Of a stretch of 64,000 nt of DNA, positions 8,605 through 18,220 are shown piece by piece. Numbering within the stretch: the first letter of the stretch is position 1; every line of letters begins with the position of its first letter. The DNA is from Crossiella sp. SN42 (GTDB taxonomy: Bacteria > Actinomycetota > Actinomycetes > Mycobacteriales > Pseudonocardiaceae). Location of the stretch: NCBI RefSeq assembly GCF_023897065.1, contig NZ_JAMHIV010000016.1, forward strand, positions 62,001 through 126,000. The letters are read 5' to 3'. Under the pieces are notes generated by a model. It searched no databases and had not been told where the DNA came from. It saw only the letters and a program-made list of their open reading frames with translations. The position numbers were made by a program, and so were the translations under genes.

Positions 8605-10083
8605 TCAAGACGTTCCTTCGGCCGCGCACGCGAGATCCTGCGGCGGACGCTTTCCGGTGACGAGGTACTCGGTCGTGGCGTCGTTGAGGCACTTGTTCTT
8701 CTGGTAGACGTAGGCACCGTGCCCGCCCTGGTCGGCGGTGATCATCCGCGCGCGGTCACCGAGGGCCGCACGCATCTTCTTGGCACCGGACAACGGGGTG
8801 GACGGGTCTCGGAGGTTCTGCACGATGAGCACATTCGACGGCCCGTGGCCGGTGATCTCCACCGGGAGCTCGATCGGCTCGGTCGGCCAGAACGCACACG
8901 GCCAGATGTTGGACGCGGCCGCACCCCACATCGGATGCCGGAACCGGTCGATCTCGACCTGACGTTGGTAGAACTCCACCGACTCCGGCCAGTTCCGGTC
9001 GTTGCAGAGCACCGCCAGCTGGGCGGCGGCGGCGTTGTCCGCAGGCTGGTCCGGCGGCGGCGGCGTGCCCGGCAGCGGTTCCACGGGCTTGCCGGTGTTG
9101 ACGGCACGCCACATCTCGGCTGCCTGGGGCAGGCCCGCGTCGGTGTACATCCGCTCGAACGTGCCCTTGCGGAACTGCTTGCCGTCGAAGCCGTCCGCCA
9201 TCGGTTTCGCGTCCAGCCTGGCGGCCAGTTCGTAGTACTTCAGCTTCACCTGTTCTGGCGTGGTGCCAAGGCCGTACTCCGGATGTGCGGCGATGAACTT
9301 CGCCAGATCCGGAAACCTGTCTTCGACACCCTGGCCGAACCCGCGCGAGGCCGCGGGACTGCTGCCTTCGTTGCTCATCGAGCTGTCGAGCACGATCCGG
9401 TCGCCGCGGTTCGGGAACATCGTGGCGTAGACCGCGCCGAGGTAAGTGCCGTAGGAGACGCCGAGGTAGGAGAGCTTCCGCTCACCCAGTGCCTCGCGGA
9501 CCTTGTCGATGTCACGTGCGGTGTTCGCGGTGGTCATATACGGCAGGATCGACGCCGTCGAAGAGGAGCCGCATTTCTTGGCGGTCTCGACCATCCTCTT
9601 CGCGCGGTTGGCGACATCGGCCGAATCCAGCGCGTATTCCGGGATGTTGGCGGTCTGTGACGTCCCCGGCGGCATGTCGCAGGTCACCGGGGTGCTGTAG
9701 CCGACGCCACGCGGATCCATGCCGACCACGTCGTAGCTGTCCCGCACGCTCTGCGGCAACCCGAGATAGGTCAAGATTATCGAGTAATTCATCGCCGGGG
9801 CGCCCGGTCCGCCGGAATTGAGCAGCAGTACACCGCGGCGCTTCTCCGGTTTGGCACTGGCCATCCGCGATATCGCGATGTTGATTGTCTTGCCACCGCG
9901 GTCGTGGTAATCCAGCGGAACCTTCAGCGTCCCGCACTCCAGCGGCCCCAAAAATGTGCCGCTGGGGCACTTCCCCCAGGCTACGGTGGCCGGCCTGTCC
10001 GGTGCCGCATCCGCAGCCAAGCCCGGCGGGGCGAGAGGCACCACCAGGGCGGCGGCGAGAACGGCAACCACAGATCTACGCAT
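8605..10083 (-). CDS. Secreted tripeptidyl aminopeptidase, S33 family
   Basis: 492 aa. A GAGGAG ribosome site lies about 8 nt before the ATG at 10083. Signal peptide about 1-24. Core motifs: LNSGGPGAPA, GMDPRGVG, nucleophile elbow GVSYGTYLG with Ser210, Asp426 (NLRDPSTP), His455 (DQGGHGAY). Cys residues at both ends may form disulfides. It fits the Streptomyces TAP/SlpD type, extracellular release of N-terminal tripeptides. Its elbow is canonical, unlike the paralog at 6090-7607, so this copy is the more typical enzyme. Both lie inside the att-bounded island. Confidence 0.92.
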   Translation of the reverse strand: MRRSVVAVLAAALVVPLAPPGLAADAAPDRPATVAWGKCPSGTFLGPLECGTLKVPLDYHDRGGKTINIAISRMASAKPEKRRGVLLLNSGGPGAPAMNYSIILTYLGLPQSVRDSYDVVGMDPRGVGYSTPVTCDMPPGTSQTANIPEYALDSADVANRAKRMVETAKKCGSSSTASILPYMTTANTARDIDKVREALGERKLSYLGVSYGTYLGAVYATMFPNRGDRIVLDSSMSNEGSSPAASRGFGQGVEDRFPDLAKFIAAHPEYGLGTTPEQVKLKYYELAARLDAKPMADGFDGKQFRKGTFERMYTDAGLPQAAEMWRAVNTGKPVEPLPGTPPPPDQPADNAAAAQLAVLCNDRNWPESVEFYQRQVEIDRFRHPMWGAAASNIWPCAFWPTEPIELPVEITGHGPSNVLIVQNLRDPSTPLSGAKKMRAALGDRARMITADQGGHGAYVYQKNKCLNDATTEYLVTGKRPPQDLACAAEGTS

Positions 10084-11007
10084 TGAGTGCTCCTCCTCGG
10101 GGTGACGCCATCGCGCGGTCTACAGCGGACGATGGCGCGAGCCGAATGCAGTGAACACCGTGCCCCAACGGCACAGTCAAGTCGAATCACACGCTCGAGT
10201 GCGCGCTGTCGTCCTTCGCTCGGCGATCCAGTTAAGAATGAGCGGAGCACCGTCAATTTCGGCGCAGAACGTCCCCCCGTGAACGATGCGTTGCACCTAC
10301 TCGTACCGCGTCTCGGACAAGAGTGGCAAACGTCCGTGCTGCCTGGCTACACAATCATGTACAAGGAGCAGCGGTGCAGGTGCACCAGGGCGACGTCGAG
10401 CATTTCCTGGCCGGGTTGGCGGCGTTGTTCGCGGTGGCCCGGGTGGGGTGATCGCAGGGCGGGCCTGGGGTGGCCGGGGCCGGATTGCGTGGCGCCGAGC
10501 CTGGAAGTGGCGTCTACGCTCTGGCCCGCGAGCAGGGCCTGCCGAGTGCGCTTGGGACAACGAGTCGCTGGAGCACCACCTGCTCAAGCTGGAGCTGGTC
10601 ACCACGATCCATGCGCTGAGGGCGGTCGGGGTGAGCCGCTGGTGCGGCGCGAACCTGTACATCACCATGGCGGCCGCGGTTGGTGAAGGATCGCTGGGGT
10701 GACCGCCGATCGCCGATCTAAGGGCCAGGAGGCTGGCGGTGCCGACGCTGCCACGGAGGCCGGGTTGACGCGCTGCCGCTCGTCGGACCTGCCGGGGGCT
10801 GCAGCAGCTGGCCAGCCAGGCGGGATTTGGTCGCGGCTGCATTCCGGCAAAGCCAGGCCCAGTAAGGGCCGGCAGAGCGACGGCGAGCACACGACACCGC
10901 ATGACCGGCCTCCAGCAGCCCAAGCGGTCACTGAGGTGTCGCGCATGACCTCTGAGGCATTACCAGCCGCGACCGCCCTCCAGCGGGGGCCACCGCACAA
11001 GGTCGAC
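10084..11007. other. Gene-poor stretch inside island
   Basis: About 920 nt with no convincing gene on either strand. The open frames here have no ribosome site and no family signal. A short plus-strand piece near 10374-10450 (HFLAGLAALFAVAR) and another near 10540-10700 (LEHHLLKLELVTTIHAL) look like eroded coding sequence that I cannot assign. Confidence 0.5.
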
Positions 11008-12321
11008 TTAGGTGGGTGAGGGCTCCTGGCGACTATCGGGGCGAGCCGACAGCCCCCGTAGAACGAGCTCGGATACCAGCTGAACATGCTGTTCTGGCTC
11101 GCGACTGCGGTGGGTGATGGTCTGCATGAGCAGCATGTTTGTCAAAACTGCAGCGATGTCATAAGCCGCCTGCGAGGAACTGAGGGTGCCGCGCTCGAGA
11201 CCTTGTTCAATTGCAGGGACGATGACTTTCGGAAAATTCAACCATTCCTTCACGACCGCCGGGCCGTCTACGTTGCCATAGGTCTCGTGCGACAGCGCCA
11301 TCAGCAATGCGTCAATGAACTCCGATTCGTCACGGGCCAGCTTTGCCAGGCGCTCTAGGTGACGTTCAATCGCCTTCATTTCGTCGAGCCCAAGCGTAAT
11401 GTCGTCAACGGCCGCCTGAGAAAGCTTAAAAAACTGGTTCTGGAGGGCGCCGACGATCAACATAGGCTTGCTAGAAAAGAGATTCTTGACGGTATGTAGC
11501 GGCACGCCGGATCCCGCGGCTACCATCTCAAGCGTGGTGGCGAAGTAACCTCGTCGCCCGAACTCAATCCTCGCGGTGTCGATGATACTTTGGCGTGGAT
11601 CACTCGGGAGATCGATTCCCTGCGCCGACTTGAAGTTGGCCATGATGTCAGCGGCGATGGAGGCGGCGACATCATCAATGTGCTCGTGTTTATGCTGGGT
11701 ATCGATGACGCTGCTCATGAAGGCTACTGCGATTTCACCGAAGAGCCAATCTGGCACGTCATCATTATTGACCTTCCAGCGGAAGGCGAGCCCTTCAACG
11801 ATGGCAACCAGGCTCACGCTCAGCAGACGGACGTCGAACGGTTTGCGGATCGAGGCTCCCCAGCGCTCGAACATCATCTCATAAGCCTTGGCACCCTGGT
11901 CGTCGACGGAGCGGTAGAGCGCCTGCAAGTTTTTCATAGTGGTTGGGTACTTGCGCCCGAGTACCAGTGCAAGAATTTGACGAGCTGTCATGTGGTCTCT
12001 ACAAACCTCGCGAAAGTCCCAGTTTGCGACTTCTCGCATGGCATGGCGCGGATCTCCACCCTTTGCCATCAGGACGCTTTCAATCTGTGCACTCAGGTCG
12101 TACGGCAGCTTGAAATTTGCCGGTATGAGTTCGTCCATCACTGCCTTGATGAACGCTTCTTTAGTGGGATGGTGGCGGTAGAACGTGGCAGTCGACAGCT
12201 GCGCTCGATCCATTGCGTCTTCTGGGCGCAAACCCTTGTTGAGTATCGCGCCGCAATCCTCGACTAATGTTTCGATGGCCACACGCACCAGCCGCTCTCT
12301 CGAACCCTCACCCTTTTCCAT
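11008..12321 (-). CDS. Double TetR regulator (two TetR units fused)
   Basis: 437 aa, about twice a normal TetR. Unit 1 has its DNA-binding domain at about 10-60 (helix-turn-helix AQLSTATFYRHHPTKEAFI) and an all-helical effector domain to about 235. Unit 2 starts a second TetR N-terminus at about 245-295 (IIDTARIEFGRRGY, then SGVPLHTVKNLFSSKP) with its own helical domain to the end. A tandem monomer could act as an intramolecular pseudo-dimer. Base composition is clearly lower in GC than neighbours, suggesting acquisition. It diverges from the nSTAND-WD40 gene across a 332-bp gap and may regulate it or itself. Confidence 0.82.
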   Translation of the reverse strand: MEKGEGSRERLVRVAIETLVEDCGAILNKGLRPEDAMDRAQLSTATFYRHHPTKEAFIKAVMDELIPANFKLPYDLSAQIESVLMAKGGDPRHAMREVANWDFREVCRDHMTARQILALVLGRKYPTTMKNLQALYRSVDDQGAKAYEMMFERWGASIRKPFDVRLLSVSLVAIVEGLAFRWKVNNDDVPDWLFGEIAVAFMSSVIDTQHKHEHIDDVAASIAADIMANFKSAQGIDLPSDPRQSIIDTARIEFGRRGYFATTLEMVAAGSGVPLHTVKNLFSSKPMLIVGALQNQFFKLSQAAVDDITLGLDEMKAIERHLERLAKLARDESEFIDALLMALSHETYGNVDGPAVVKEWLNFPKVIVPAIEQGLERGTLSSSQAAYDIAAVLTNMLLMQTITHRSREPEQHVQLVSELVLRGLSARPDSRQEPSPT

Positions 12322-12653
12322 ATTGTGACCTACCTCCAGTCCGCCGCCGACTCGATCGCTGCGAACGATGCGGCAGGGCGCTGACCTCGTCAGTGAGAGT
12401 GATTACTCAACTCGCTTGAGCACGAGAGAGCAACCTAGAGAGCGATTGATCGCTGGGTGTGACGTTGATTGCTACTCAGTCTGCGTCGGACACTTTGGCC
12501 ATGACGTGTTGCTCTGTCAGCGACCGCGTCGTTTGCCGGACGTTGCCTGGGTGACTTGGGCGCATCACTAAGCCTCTTGCGCAGGCAAGGGTTCTCGACG
12601 GCAGAGTCGATTCTGGCCACCTTGCGGGCCACCAAAACTACAAGGAGCACGCG
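12322..12653. promoter_or_regulatory. Divergent intergenic region, TetR / nSTAND genes
   Basis: 332 bp between divergent starts, lower GC than average. It contains an imperfect inverted repeat around GAGTGATTACTC (12397-12408) near the TetR side that could be an operator. The last 20 bp hold AAGGAGCACGCG, the ribosome site for the GTG at 12654. No gene seen. Confidence 0.4.
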
Positions 12654-15600
12654 GTGGAACTCAGCACGCCCGAGGACTTCGCCCGAACCCTCGATGCACT
12701 ACGCCGAAAATCCGGGAAATCCTACCGTCAGTTGGCGGAAGAATCTGGTTTAGCTTTCACCACGATCTCCGGCTACTGCAAGGGGCGTCACCTGCCACAG
12801 CTCTCGGTCGGGCGCGAATTCTCCGGCCTCCTGACCGCAATGGGCGTCTCGGAGCAGGATGCCTGGTTCGACGCGCTCCCCAGGCTCAGGACACGCGCGA
12901 CTCCGGGCTCAAATCCGTACCGAGGGTTACGTGCGTTCCAGCCAGAAGACGCGGCGGTGTTCTTCGGGCGCGCGGACCTCACCGCGCGGGTGTTGGCCAC
13001 GGTGACCGACGAAGGGCGGCTGGTCGTAGTCGGGCCATCGGGCTCGGGCAAGTCGTCGCTCCTGCGCGCCGGCCTGATCCCGGCGCTCGACCAGGCCGCG
13101 CTGATCACGCCGGGCAATACGCCGCTGCGGGAGCTGGCGGACGTCGCCGACGAAGTGGTGCTTGTAGTGGATCAGTTCGAGGAGCTGTTCACCATGTGCC
13201 CGGACGAACGTGACCGCATCGACTTCCTCGATGCACTGCTTGATCGGTCCGCTCCGCTCGTGCTCGGCCTGCGCGCGGACTTCTACGAACAGGCGCTGCG
13301 GTACCCGCGGCTCGCCCGACTGGTACAGCAAGCGCAGGTGGTCGTGGAGCCAATGACCGAGGTCCAGCTGCGTGACGCCATCGTGGAACCCGCGCGCTGC
13401 GCTGGGTTCGAGTTGCAGGACGGGTTGGTCGAACTGCTTCTACGGGACACAGAGCCGGGAGCGTTGCCACTGTTGTCGCACACGCTGCAGACGATCGTGC
13501 AGTTGTGCCAAGAGGACAACCCCCAGGCCACGTCACTTGGCGTGTCGCACTACCAGGCCGCGGGCGGCGTCCGCGGGGCGATCGCCAAGTCGGCCGCTCT
13601 CGCCTTTGACTCATTGAGCACCACGCAGAAGACCGTGGCACGAAACCTGTTCCTGCGATTGGTGAAAGTCGACGACAGTGCTGTGGACACCCGTCGGCGC
13701 GTCACCTTCGATGAGCTGTTTGACGGCCGTACCGACGAGGAGGTCGACGACCTCACCGAGGTGTTCGACCTATTCGTCACTCATCGACTGCTCACCGCCG
13801 ACAAGCACACAGTGGAGATCAGCCACGAGGCGTTGCTGACCGCGTGGCCGCTGCTACAGAGCTGGCTGGCAAACGACAGGATCGGCCGCCACGTCCACGG
13901 CAGGCTGACCGCTGCGGCCCGTGTCTGGCGAGACAACGGGTACCCGGCCGAGGAGCTCTACCGGGGCGGGACGCTGGAGACCGCGCTGGACTGGGCGGCC
14001 ACACCTGGCCCGCACGAAGCGCTCAACCCGTTGGAACATGAGTTCCTCGCTGCCTCAGTTGACCAGCGCACCGCGGAGGATTGTGCCGACCGGCGACGGG
14101 TTCGGCGCGGTTACCAGGCGATCATCGTCCTGGTCGTGCTGGTACTGGTCGCGGTAGCCGCAGGGCTGTACGCGCGGCAGGTCGCATCCAGTGCCGACCG
14201 TAACGAAAGGCTCGCGCTGTCCCGGCAGACCGCAACGAAAGCAGATCGGCTGCGTGACAAGGACCCTGCACTGGCCGCGCAACTCGCCCTGGCGTCCTAC
14301 CGGGTCGCGCCGACCCCAGAAGCGCGGGCGGCGCTGCTCGACTCGTCTGCGCGCCCGATGCCCACTCGCGCCCGTGCCCGCAGCGGAACCACACAGGTGA
14401 TGGCCACAGCAGGTCATCTGCTGGCCTCGGGCACCGACACCGGGCATGTCGAGATCTCTACCGTCGATGGCGCATCGGTGGCAGTCCTTGCCACGGGCCG
14501 TCCCGTGGCGGCGATCGCGCTCACTTCCGATGGTGCTCATGTCGCGGCAGGCGATCAGACGGGCTCCGTGTTGGTGTGGCGGGTCGGCACCCTCACTCCC
14601 ATCGGCACGTTCGCGGCTGGTCCCGCGCGGCTGTTCTCCCTCGCGTTCAGCCCGGACGGTCGCCAGCTAGCCGCAGCCAGCGGTGACTCAGCCGTGCGTC
14701 TGTGGACGATCGGGCAGGACACGGCTCCAACTGTGCTCACCGGGCCTAGCCAAGCCGTGAAGAGCGTCGTGTTCACCCCGGACGGACGCACAGTCGCGGC
14801 GGGCAGTGACGACGCCACCGTCCACGTGTGGCCCGTGGCCACTCCAGGCCGATCGCTCGTCCTACGCGGTCCCACCAGCAGGGTCTTCACCGTCGCGATC
14901 TCACCTGACGGCCGCACTCTCGCCGCGGGCACAGCCGCCGAGCACCTCGTCTACACCTGGGACCTCACGGCCCCCGGCAGGCCGCCTACACAGTTGGCAG
15001 GACCGGCAAGTTGGATCAACATCGTGGCCTTCAGTCCGGACGGACACACCCTGGCCGCGGGCAGTTCCGACACCCTGCTGTGGCAGTGGGATCTGCGGAC
15101 ACGCCAACCGCTCGGCACGCTCCCGCACCCGGTTCCGCTGACCGGCGTCGCTTACCGCGACAACCGCACACTGCTCGGCCTCACCCCGGATGGCGTCATC
15201 CGGACCTGGCCCTTGCCGGGCCCGGCGCTGGTCGGCAGCACCAACCAGATCTTCTCCGCCTCGTTCGACGCCTCAGGTGGCCGGCTGCTCGTCGGGGCGG
15301 GCGACGGCAGCCTGCGCCTGTGGGACGTCACCGCCCACACCCGGCCCACAGCTACGGTTGCCTTGGCAGAAAAGGAAACCGCAGCAGCCAACCTTGCCGG
15401 CGCGTCGGTGCTCACCCCCGATGGCACAGTGGCGATCGCCGGGTCGAAGGACGGCAGAGTCTCCTTCTGGAACCTCCGTGCCCGGACGTCCGTGCACGTT
15501 TCGGTTGCCAAGACAACGATTCAGGCCCTCGTCCTCAGCCCTGATGGGAAGACGTTGGCAGCGTCGAGCGGTGACGACGGCATGGTGCACCTGCTCGACA

Positions 15601-16262
15601 TCACCAACCCTGACCGCCCCGTCGTCACCATGGCGCTGCCCCGCCTCACCCCGCCCGCTGCGGCGGGCGGGGTGAGGTTCAGCCCAAACGGGCGGCTCCT
15701 CGCCGTCGCAGGCGGCGACGCCAAGGGCTACTTGTGGGATATCACCGACCGGGCACGGCCACGTCTGCTGGAAACGGTCACCGGGTTCACTGGCGCGGTT
15801 TATGCGACCGCGTTCAGCTCCGACGGCAGGCTGCTCGCCTTCGGCGGGGCCGACTACTCGGTCCGGCTGGTCGACCTCTCCCGACCCGAGAATCCGGTCA
15901 CACTGGACGCCCCGCTGATCGGCCCGGTCGGCGAGGTCTACGAACTTGCGTTCCAGCCGGGTAGCAGGGTCCTCGCGGTCGGCAGCATCGACCGAACTGT
16001 CTGGCTGTGGGACCTGGGCAACCCGCGCGAGCCGGACTGGAGAGCTACCCTTACCGCTGCCGAGGGTGGTCTGTTCACTGTCGCGTTCAGCCCCGACGGC
16101 CGCACTCTCGCAGGCGGTGGCCGCGACCGGGCAGTCCGACTGTGGAACACCGACCCCAGCACGGTCTCCGCCCGGATCTGCGCGACGGCGGGCGATCCGA
16201 TCACCCCGGCGGAGTGGGCGCAGTTCATCCCTGACGAGCCCTACGCCCCGCCCTGCCGCTGA
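12654..16262 (+). CDS. HTH-nSTAND-WD40 repeat signalling protein
   Basis: 1202 aa, GTG start preceded by AAGGAG. Domains: XRE-like HTH at about 5-70 (SYRQLAEESGLAFTTISGY); a linker ending NPYRGLRAFQPEDAAVFFGR, typical for nSTAND1; P-loop GPSGSGKS at 127-134; Walker B VVLVVDQFEEL near 170; helical winged region to about 470; one transmembrane helix at about 487-509; then WD40 repeats from about 545 to the end (repeated FSPDGR...AAGS...LWD). Such STAND ATPases are thought to oligomerise on sensing a trigger, with the WD40 propeller as sensor or scaffold and the HTH facing the cytosol. TTA codons at 12750 and 12927 suggest dependence on a rare Leu-tRNA. The function is inferred, possibly conflict or stress signalling. 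Confidence 0.9.
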   Translation: MELSTPEDFARTLDALRRKSGKSYRQLAEESGLAFTTISGYCKGRHLPQLSVGREFSGLLTAMGVSEQDAWFDALPRLRTRATPGSNPYRGLRAFQPEDAAVFFGRADLTARVLATVTDEGRLVVVGPSGSGKSSLLRAGLIPALDQAALITPGNTPLRELADVADEVVLVVDQFEELFTMCPDERDRIDFLDALLDRSAPLVLGLRADFYEQALRYPRLARLVQQAQVVVEPMTEVQLRDAIVEPARCAGFELQDGLVELLLRDTEPGALPLLSHTLQTIVQLCQEDNPQATSLGVSHYQAAGGVRGAIAKSAALAFDSLSTTQKTVARNLFLRLVKVDDSAVDTRRRVTFDELFDGRTDEEVDDLTEVFDLFVTHRLLTADKHTVEISHEALLTAWPLLQSWLANDRIGRHVHGRLTAAARVWRDNGYPAEELYRGGTLETALDWAATPGPHEALNPLEHEFLAASVDQRTAEDCADRRRVRRGYQAIIVLVVLVLVAVAAGLYARQVASSADRNERLALSRQTATKADRLRDKDPALAAQLALASYRVAPTPEARAALLDSSARPMPTRARARSGTTQVMATAGHLLASGTDTGHVEISTVDGASVAVLATGRPVAAIALTSDGAHVAAGDQTGSVLVWRVGTLTPIGTFAAGPARLFSLAFSPDGRQLAAASGDSAVRLWTIGQDTAPTVLTGPSQAVKSVVFTPDGRTVAAGSDDATVHVWPVATPGRSLVLRGPTSRVFTVAISPDGRTLAAGTAAEHLVYTWDLTAPGRPPTQLAGPASWINIVAFSPDGHTLAAGSSDTLLWQWDLRTRQPLGTLPHPVPLTGVAYRDNRTLLGLTPDGVIRTWPLPGPALVGSTNQIFSASFDASGGRLLVGAGDGSLRLWDVTAHTRPTATVALAEKETAAANLAGASVLTPDGTVAIAGSKDGRVSFWNLRARTSVHVSVAKTTIQALVLSPDGKTLAASSGDDGMVHLLDITNPDRPVVTMALPRLTPPAAAGGVRFSPNGRLLAVAGGDAKGYLWDITDRARPRLLETVTGFTGAVYATAFSSDGRLLAFGGADYSVRLVDLSRPENPVTLDAPLIGPVGEVYELAFQPGSRVLAVGSIDRTVWLWDLGNPREPDWRATLTAAEGGLFTVAFSPDGRTLAGGGRDRAVRLWNTDPSTVSARICATAGDPITPAEWAQFIPDEPYAPPCR

Positions 16263-16389
16263 GACGTGTACGGGCTTGTATGGGGCGTATGTGTCAACCT
16301 GTACTGACCTGGTCAGAGCACTGTCGGGCCGCTGTTTCACCTGGCTAAATCCGTCACGGAACATCCCGCGGATCCCAGGAGGAACGGCA

Positions 16390-16653
16390 ATGCTCATCAA
16401 GAACGGGACCAAGGTGACACTCGTGATCGCCGCGGTGACGATGACCGGATCATCCGGCTCGGGAGCCACCGCGCTGGCAGACAAAGTCGACAACGGTAAC
16501 TCGTACAACGATTGCCCGGACGGCTTTACCCTCGCCTCGGCCAACATCGTCAAGGATGGCGCCGTCATCGGCATCGGGGAGATGCGGTGGCCATGGGCGT
16601 GCTCAGGCGAGTGGACCAAGGTCTGCGCCGGTGCACATGAGCTGCTGGGGTAG
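16390..16653 (+). CDS. Small secreted Cys-containing protein
   Basis: 87 aa, ATG preceded by a strong AGGAGGAAC site. A signal peptide with a Thr/Ser-rich c-region ends near ATALA (residue 30). The mature part is about 57 aa with three Cys (DCPDG, WACSG, KVCAG) and several Trp. No family recognised. It lies 128 bp after the WD40 gene and upstream of a small-peptide/ThiF cassette, so it may belong to that cassette, but this is positional only. Confidence 0.65.
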   Translation: MLIKNGTKVTLVIAAVTMTGSSGSGATALADKVDNGNSYNDCPDGFTLASANIVKDGAVIGIGEMRWPWACSGEWTKVCAGAHELLG

Positions 16654-16909
16654 TCGTCCACCAGCGTGTGCAGAACATGGAGAACCTCTCCTGCTCGTCC
16701 CACGGCCAGCAGGACCTGGAACCGGTGGTGCTGGTGCTGGACATCTCACAGCTCGGACGCCATCTCAAGCCCGTGATCGTGCGCCAAACCGCGCCCGACA
16801 TCGGTCAAAACAAGCCCTCGCCACAGGTCCCTGGGTGGTTCATCCAGGGTCCCGGTGCGTCCTCACAAAGGTCGGCACATGCCGATCATCAACAATGGGG
16901 AGGACGCCC

Positions 16910-17026
16910 ATGAACCCACCCTCGGTGCGCGAGTCACTGCCAGGTGAACCCCACCCGCCGTGGTCGTGTCTGACGGTGCGCCACCTTCTCCGTCGCGGAA
17001 TACGGAAAGGGGGTGCGATCACATGA
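16910..17026 (+). CDS. Small ORF coupled to the 23-aa peptide
   Basis: 38 aa from the ATG at 16910 with GGGAGGACG just upstream. It begins MNPPSVRESLPGEP and ends IRKGGAIT. Its TGA (17024-17026) overlaps the ATG at 17023 of the next small ORF as ATGA, the classic coupling arrangement. No domain recognised. It could be a leader for translational coupling or a second peptide; it could also be a chance ORF. Confidence 0.35.
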   Translation: MNPPSVRESLPGEPHPPWSCLTVRHLLRRGIRKGGAIT

Positions 17027-17094
17027 TCATCCAGTTCATCCCGACCGAGCGTGAAATGACCTTCAGCAACGACAACGAGGGCTCCAGCGGCTGA
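17023..17094 (+). CDS. Candidate 23-aa precursor peptide
   Basis: A 23-aa peptide starting MIIQFIPTERE and ending NDNEGSSG, with GAAAGGGGG upstream of the ATG. It sits 17 bp before an E1-like ThiF enzyme that carries a peptide-recognition-type N-terminus. E1-like enzymes adenylate C-terminal carboxylates, often of Gly, and MccB acts on a very short ribosomal peptide, so this peptide ending in Gly is a natural substrate candidate. Coding status rests on ribosome site, overlap with the preceding ORF and position; it is too short for statistics. Confidence 0.45.
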   Translation: MIIQFIPTEREMTFSNDNEGSSG

Positions 17095-17111
17095 CCGGAA
17101 GGAGGAAGGCC

Positions 17112-18218
17112 ATGCAACGTCCGCGAATCAAACCCGAACACCTGCCTTTCCGCCGCGGCGAGGACCTGGTGCAGATCGGCGGCTCCATCTACGGAATCGC
17201 CAACCTCATCCCGGACCCGGACGGGGCCGTGTGGGCGCTGCTGGCCCGCCTCGACGGCACCCGCACCGTGGACCAGGTGGTCACCGACCTGGTCCGCCTC
17301 TACCCCGAGCATCCGGCCGGGACTGTCCACACGGCGATCGAGGCCCTGGCCCGCGCCGGCCACCTCGAAGACGCCGCCGAACCACCCCCTGCGGAGCTCA
17401 GCGATGCCGAACAGGAACGCTACGGCCGCAGCCACGCCCTGTGGCGGTGGATCGATCTGACTCCCCGCTCCAGCAGCTGGAACGCTCAGCTGGCGTTGCA
17501 CCAGGCGCGGGTTGTCGTGGTCGGCCTCGGCGGGGTCGGCAGTGCTGCGGCCCTGGCGCTGACCGTCTCCGGGGTGGGGCAGGTGCACTGCGTGGAACCG
17601 GACGTGGTGGAGCTGTCCAACCTCAACCGCCAGATCCTGTTCACCGAAGATGACCTGGGCCAGCCCAAGGTGGAGGCGGCAGTGCGGCGCCTGCGGGAGC
17701 ACAACTCGGCGATCGAGGTCACCGGGCAGCGGCACGTTATCGACGGCCCGCAGGTGCTGCGCCAGCTGGCTATCGGGTGTCAGGTGCTGTTGATGGCCGC
17801 CGACACCCCGCGTGAGATCCGCTCCTGGACCAACCAGGCGTGCCTGGACACCGGCACCGCCTGGGTGCACGGGGGCTACCACGGTCCCCGAGTCAACATC
17901 GGCCTTTACCAGCCGGGAACTGGTCCGTGTCACGATTGCACCGGTCTCGCTGTGGCCGAGCGGCGAGCCGCGCAACCACAGCGCACGTTGTGGCCGGGGA
18001 CGCCCTCGACCACGGCGGCGCACGCCGCAAGCGCAATCTCCGCCGGGTATGCCGGGCTGATGGCAGCGCACGCGGTGATGAGCCTGATAACCGGGGCGCC
18101 GGCGTTGCAGACCAACTGCGAGTACGGGTTCAGCCTCGTCGCCTTAGACGACTGTTTCACCCTGAGCCTGTCTGCGCCTCGGCCGGACTGCCCGGCCTGC
18201 GGCCGGGCCGCCGCCTAA
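17112..18218 (+). CDS. RRE/PqqD-like plus E1-like (ThiF/MccB) adenylyltransferase
   Basis: 368 aa; ATG preceded by GGAAGGAGGAAGG. Residues about 1-90 resemble the PqqD/RRE winged-helix fold (LDGTRTVDQVVTDL then AIEALARAGHLED), which binds leader peptides. Residues about 130-350 are an E1/ThiF Rossmann domain: VVVVGLGGVGS for ATP, E.D.VELSNLNRQILF, and a structural zinc site from CHDC and the C-terminal CPAC. The combination is that of MccB-type or RiPP-cyclising E1 enzymes, which adenylate a peptide carboxylate. Codon 345 is TTA (18144), suggesting developmental control. The short ORF at 17023 is the best substrate candidate. No transporter or other modifying enzyme is adjacent, so the product is unknown. 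Confidence 0.85.
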   Translation: MQRPRIKPEHLPFRRGEDLVQIGGSIYGIANLIPDPDGAVWALLARLDGTRTVDQVVTDLVRLYPEHPAGTVHTAIEALARAGHLEDAAEPPPAELSDAEQERYGRSHALWRWIDLTPRSSSWNAQLALHQARVVVVGLGGVGSAAALALTVSGVGQVHCVEPDVVELSNLNRQILFTEDDLGQPKVEAAVRRLREHNSAIEVTGQRHVIDGPQVLRQLAIGCQVLLMAADTPREIRSWTNQACLDTGTAWVHGGYHGPRVNIGLYQPGTGPCHDCTGLAVAERRAAQPQRTLWPGTPSTTAAHAASAISAGYAGLMAAHAVMSLITGAPALQTNCEYGFSLVALDDCFTLSLSAPRPDCPACGRAAA

Positions 18219-18220
18219 TT

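Noticed and set aside
10297-10923. Open frames in 10.1-11.0 kb
   Set aside because: Pro/Arg-rich products without ribosome sites or motifs; a resemblance to replication-relaxation proteins was too weak to claim.
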